A stretch of DNA of 64,000 bases, taken from the NCBI GenBank assembly GCA_910578175.1, contig CAJTPF010000002.1, positions 62,001-126,000 on the forward strand. The letters run 5' to 3'. Shown here one piece after another: positions 60,374-64,000 of the stretch (position 1 is its first letter; every line of letters begins with the position of its first letter). The position numbers and the translations under genes were made by a program. Origin of the DNA: an uncultured Lachnospiraceae bacterium (lineage in GTDB: Bacteria > Bacillota > Clostridia > Lachnospirales > Lachnospiraceae). Under the pieces are notes generated by a model. The model was not told where the DNA came from. It saw nothing but the letters and a program-made list of their open reading frames with translations, and ran no database searches.

Positions 60374-62566
60374 TTATTTACTAATTTCTTCCGTTCTGTA
60401 GATAAATTTAACACTTGCAGTCTTATTGTCACCGGATAACGAATATATCTGGTAATCTTTCGCCACATTCAGGGTTGCTTTAATCCTGTCATTCATGACT
60501 TTGACATCTCCGTTCAGGACATCCTCAATTCTGTCCACGCTTTCTGCCTTAAATGTTCCCATCCCTTCATTCAGGGTTTCAGAGCCTGATACCAGTTTAT
60601 CAATTCCTTCCGAAATCCGAGGTGTTCCGTTTTCAATGCCTCCGGCGCCGGCTGCCGCCGTCTGTGTGCCTGCATACAATGTATCCAGCGAGTTGCTTAA
60701 CAGTACGCCGCCTTCATATAACTGTTCCAATCCTGGCTGAAGCTGTGTGCTTACTGCATCGAACAATGTCCGTACGCCGCAGGATAAGGCTTTAGCTCCC
60801 TCTTCCAAAACAACGGTACCGTTTTTCGCCTCCTGTACCCCTGCTTTTAACTGCGCAGCACCATCGGATAACTTCGCTATAGCTCCTGCCAGTTCTGCTG
60901 TGCCTGCTTTTAAGGATTCCGTTCCGGATTTTAATGCCTGAAGATTTTCATTCAGATTTGCTTCACCCATCTGGTCGATCACGCTCCTTAAAGCTGAATT
61001 GGCTCCCGAAAGTGCTGCATAATTGGTTTTATAGGTTTCCACTGCTTCCACTGAGGCCGTTGTCCCTGTTGCCGGGTCAGTTCCTGTTTCTTTTATATAC
61101 GCCAGTGCAGATTCTATCTGTTGCATCTTTGCAGTATTTTCGGCTATACCGGCTTCTATGCTCCGTATCGTGTCAGCCATACCATCCTGTAACTGTCCCA
61201 TCCCGTTATCTACTGCAGCCGCACCTCCCTGCAGCGTCTTCGGATCTTCAGCCCCTTCTTTATCCGTTCCGCCCAAAGCCTGTAATACAGCGTTTAACCC
61301 GTTTTCCAGTCCGCTCTGAATTACATTTCCATTTTCATCTTTCACATCATCAAAACCTGCCAGAATCTTGGAAAGTCCGTTGTCCAGTTCTGCAGCTCCG
61401 GCCGCCAGGCGCTCTGCACCCGCCACGGCTCCCTGTTCCCCCGACAGTCCCCCAAGAATCTGATCGGTTCCGTTTAAAGCTGTATTTAACCCGCTTACAA
61501 ACTCTTTAGATTTTTCCGCCAACTGTTTTGCACCTGCATCCAGCGAATATATTCCATCAGAAAGCTGATGTATTCCGGAGGCATACGTCACAAACCCCGA
61601 CTGTAATACGGCCGTTCCGCTTTCCAACTGTCCTGCACCATCTTTTAACTGTGCTGTAGCGGATATCAGCTCATTAATTTTCTGTTCCAACTCTTCCATT
61701 ATACCCGTACTGTCTATATCCAACACATGAAACAAATCCGCCGTTCCGAAAGTCAAAGTCATCAACAACGAAAAATCCTTTACATCTGCCGTAACTTCCA
61801 CATAATCGGGAATCTCCGGCTTTGAATCTTTCAGAACGGAACTCTGATCTAAATCCTCACTTAAGCCTGCAAATCCGATTCCGACCACAATACTTCTGTC
61901 TCCGTCGTTAATAATTTTCCCATTGCTCACCTCAATATTAGTAAACTTATCGTTTGAGATCAGAAATCCCGATATCATGGTAAACGGAACGTAAAGTTCT
62001 GTCTTTTTTCCATTGAGAAGGACCTCCCGTTTTTCCTTTGCGGTATAATCAAATCTGATCTTCACTTTACCGCTCTGCCCTGCCAGTTCCTCCGGTAAAA
62101 TTTCTTTATCATTCAGGTAATAAGAAACCTTAACATCTACTGGGAGCGGTTTATCACTGATTCCCTGATAATATATATCATTTCCATCCGCTTCCCAGGT
62201 GATCTCATGATCTTCTCCTTCCGTATATCCTGCATTTGATCTCACATTCTCTATATCTTTTAGATCCGATCTGTCATCCAGCGTATTGCTGCCTTCTTTA
62301 TTCTTCAGCCAGTCACTTACGATGGTCTTTGTTACGTTTCCGTTCGCATCCGAAATAACATATACCGTTTCTTCCTTATCCACACCTTTCGTCGAATAAC
62401 CGATACTGTTTTCTATAGTCCGGATAACGGCAGCCTCTGCCTCTCCCGATTCTGCATCTGCTTTTACCTCTGTTTCCGAACCGGTAAATGAGGCATACAA
62501 AATACCGGAAACCGCCAGAACTGTCGCCATTGATATAGCCGCTAATTTTTTAATATTATTTTTCAT
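60374..62566 (-). CDS. YhgE/Pip-like protein with heptad Gly/Leu repeats
   Basis: Protein of 730 residues with an N-terminal membrane segment (about 7-27). A domain up to about residue 280 is followed by a long helical region with repeats of the form L-x-x-G-x-x-x-L-x-x-G (about 295-700), typical of YhgE/Pip extracellular stalks. No C-terminal multi-pass domain as in full YhgE proteins is present; the protein ends after the stalk and a short soluble part. The ATG overlaps the stop of the MMPL gene by 4 bases. It probably works with that transporter, as an envelope accessory protein. Confidence 0.8.
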   Translation of the reverse strand: MKNNIKKLAAISMATVLAVSGILYASFTGSETEVKADAESGEAEAAVIRTIENSIGYSTKGVDKEETVYVISDANGNVTKTIVSDWLKNKEGSNTLDDRSDLKDIENVRSNAGYTEGEDHEITWEADGNDIYYQGISDKPLPVDVKVSYYLNDKEILPEELAGQSGKVKIRFDYTAKEKREVLLNGKKTELYVPFTMISGFLISNDKFTNIEVSNGKIINDGDRSIVVGIGFAGLSEDLDQSSVLKDSKPEIPDYVEVTADVKDFSLLMTLTFGTADLFHVLDIDSTGIMEELEQKINELISATAQLKDGAGQLESGTAVLQSGFVTYASGIHQLSDGIYSLDAGAKQLAEKSKEFVSGLNTALNGTDQILGGLSGEQGAVAGAERLAAGAAELDNGLSKILAGFDDVKDENGNVIQSGLENGLNAVLQALGGTDKEGAEDPKTLQGGAAAVDNGMGQLQDGMADTIRSIEAGIAENTAKMQQIESALAYIKETGTDPATGTTASVEAVETYKTNYAALSGANSALRSVIDQMGEANLNENLQALKSGTESLKAGTAELAGAIAKLSDGAAQLKAGVQEAKNGTVVLEEGAKALSCGVRTLFDAVSTQLQPGLEQLYEGGVLLSNSLDTLYAGTQTAAAGAGGIENGTPRISEGIDKLVSGSETLNEGMGTFKAESVDRIEDVLNGDVKVMNDRIKATLNVAKDYQIYSLSGDNKTASVKFIYRTEEISK

Positions 62567-64000
62567 ACCATTTCTCTCCTTTCAAATTTACGGGTTGTTT
62601 TGCTGCCTTTCGTCTTCGATTTAAATCCTGCGCTTGTTTTTAAAATCAATTTATCAAAAACCATGAACATTGCAGGAAGTATAAATGCCACAACCAGAAG
62701 ACTGATAAATGCCCCCCGTGCCAGCAGTACGCATAAAGAACTTATCATATCTATGCTGGAATATAAGCCCACACCAAATGTTGCCGCAAAAAAACTTATG
62801 GCGCTTACAAATACAGACTGCAAAGAACTGTTTAACGCACCGGATATGGCCTCCTGCTTATCCGCTCCATTGTTTCTCGCTTTTTTGTATTTATTTGTCA
62901 TTAATATTGCATAATCCACGGTTGCTCCAAGCTGAATGGTCCCGATCACGATAGAGGCGATAAACGGAAGAACCGTTCCGGTATAGGAAGGAATACCCAT
63001 ATTGATAAAAATTGCAAATTCAATGACTATAACAAGAATGACTGGCAGGGAAACAGATTTCAGTACTGCCGCAATAATTATGAATATAAGCACAATGGAT
63101 ACCGCACTTACCGTCTTAAAATCTTTATTTGTTATGGTTATCAAATCCTGGGTACACGGCGCTTCTCCGATCAGCATACTGCTTTTATCATATTTCTTGA
63201 TAATATTCTTTATTTCATCGCATTGTTTATTTACTTCATCAGAAGCCGTCATATATTCTGACATAATAAGAATCAACTGATACTTTTCACTTTTTAAAAC
63301 CGCCTTAAATCCTTCCGGTATCATTTCTTCCGGTATCATAGAACCTACAATGCTGTCCCAGCCTGCCGCCAGTCTGACTCCTTCCACCCTTTTTATTTCA
63401 TTCAGCATCGCTTTGGATTCTCTGGCTGGCAGGCGGCTGTCCGCCAAAATCATGTGGGAAGCTCCCATTCCGTAATCTTCTTTCAGTTTACTGTTCGCCA
63501 TAACGCTTCCCAAATCTTTCGGTAACGTTCCTGCCAAATCATAATAAACTTCATTATGGGTATATCCGTACAATGCGGGTCCCAGTATAATGAGAAACAG
63601 AGCAATAAAAATTCTGTATTTTTTTGTTACAAAGTTTCCTATTTTTCCCAGATCCGGAATGACAGGTCTATGCTTTGTTTTTTCTATCGCCTTGTCAAAT
63701 ACCAGTATCATGGATGGTAAAATGGTCACACAGCCGATGACACCGATGATAACACCTTTTGCCATCACTATACCCAGATCCAGCCCTAACGTAAACGTCA
63801 TAAAACACATGGCTGCAAATCCGGCAACAGTGGTAATGGAGCTGCCCACAACCGATACTATGGTATTGGAAATGGCATGTGACATGGCCCTGTTATTATC
63901 CTCCGGATATTTCTCCCTGTATTCCTGATAGGAATGCCACAAAAATATGGAATAATCCATGGTAACCGCCAATTGTAATACTGCCGCCAACGCCTGGGTT
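62563..64000 (-). CDS. MMPL/RND-family transporter, 5' part outside window (partial)
   Basis: The frame is open to the right edge, so the N-terminal part is missing; about 479 codons are visible. The sequence starts within a transmembrane block (TQALAAVLQLAVTMDYSIFLW), shows the MMPL motif V-T-M-D-Y-S-I-F-L, an outside loop (about 160-270 of the visible part), then a second block with GATVDYAILMTNKYKKAR. The duplicated D-Y-x-I-x-L motif is the hallmark of MMPL/RND proteins and marks proton relay residues. It may export lipids or other wall components. Confidence 0.9.
   Translation of the reverse strand, partial: TQALAAVLQLAVTMDYSIFLWHSYQEYREKYPEDNNRAMSHAISNTIVSVVGSSITTVAGFAAMCFMTFTLGLDLGIVMAKGVIIGVIGCVTILPSMILVFDKAIEKTKHRPVIPDLGKIGNFVTKKYRIFIALFLIILGPALYGYTHNEVYYDLAGTLPKDLGSVMANSKLKEDYGMGASHMILADSRLPARESKAMLNEIKRVEGVRLAAGWDSIVGSMIPEEMIPEGFKAVLKSEKYQLILIMSEYMTASDEVNKQCDEIKNIIKKYDKSSMLIGEAPCTQDLITITNKDFKTVSAVSIVLIFIIIAAVLKSVSLPVILVIVIEFAIFINMGIPSYTGTVLPFIASIVIGTIQLGATVDYAILMTNKYKKARNNGADKQEAISGALNSSLQSVFVSAISFFAATFGVGLYSSIDMISSLCVLLARGAFISLLVVAFILPAMFMVFDKLILKTSAGFKSKTKGSKTTRKFERREMV

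Noticed and set aside
60934..61509. Plus-strand frame of 191 codons
   Set aside because: Antisense to the repetitive stalk of the YhgE-like protein; the Leu/Pro/Ser-rich translation is a shadow effect.
1..64000. CRISPR arrays, tRNA or rRNA genes, IS elements, prophage
   Set aside because: No repeat-spacer pattern, cloverleaf, transposase, integrase or phage gene was found on either strand.

Overview
This AT-rich, densely coded 64 kb window looks like a Gram-positive anaerobe of the class Clostridia, most likely Lachnospiraceae. The evidence is the low G+C content, strong GGAGG ribosome binding sites, pyruvate formate-lyase with its activase, an F-type ATP synthase with a sodium-type c subunit, the gene orders sua5-ywlE-like-rpiB-atp and rpsF-ssb-rpsR / gdpP-rplI-dnaB, a cwlD-type amidase, and a monoderm Tad pilus system. 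Nearly all genes lie on the minus strand. I saw no tRNA, rRNA, IS element, prophage or CRISPR array.

1-21761 (minus): one long Tad/Flp pilus operon. A promoter and a cyclic-di-GMP-I riboswitch (about 21637-21730) with a downstream terminator hairpin precede tadZ, tadA, tadB, tadC, an Flp pilin, a TadE-like protein, a 1086-residue DUF5702/TadG-like protein, an LRR lipoprotein, a second TadE-like protein and a prepilin peptidase. The same gene string continues into a WG-repeat protein, an FHA protein, a PP2C phosphatase, a Ser/Thr kinase, a small membrane protein, an LRR/FN3 surface protein and a very large Ig-repeat surface protein. That last gene starts at TTG and runs off the left edge. The layout suggests a pilus and adhesin programme switched by c-di-GMP and tuned by Ser/Thr phosphorylation.

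21834-38137 (minus): housekeeping energy genes. These are the sua5, LMW-phosphatase-like, rpiB and dCMP deaminase genes followed by atpZ-atpI-atpBEFHAGDC, with cwlD and a GH18 spore/cell-wall type hydrolase upstream. Next come pflA and pflB; pflB has a consensus promoter and a repeat-rich, structured leader.

38216-47071 (minus): an accessory operon under one promoter. It encodes two lipoproteins, a MacB-like ABC exporter (ATPase and two FtsX-type permeases), a 509-residue protein with a BtrH/cysteine-peptidase-like N-terminus, a carrier protein and two different adenylate-forming enzymes. This is my best candidate for an undescribed system: a compact, carrier-protein-based small-molecule pathway with its own exporter.

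47135-51753 (mostly plus): a DUF1858 protein, mecA (minus), then a second Tad-associated locus (a kinase fused to a degenerate TadZ-like domain, a TadZ-like protein and a CpaB-like protein) preceded by a perfect 15-bp inverted repeat around its promoter, and a 2[4Fe-4S] ferredoxin.

51799-64000 (minus): a MerR-like regulator, dnaB, rplI, gdpP, rpsR, ssb and rpsF; a GntR/YtrA-type regulator with an ABC transporter and a clear operator; a DUF951 protein; and a YhgE/Pip-like protein overlapping an MMPL/RND transporter that is cut by the right edge.
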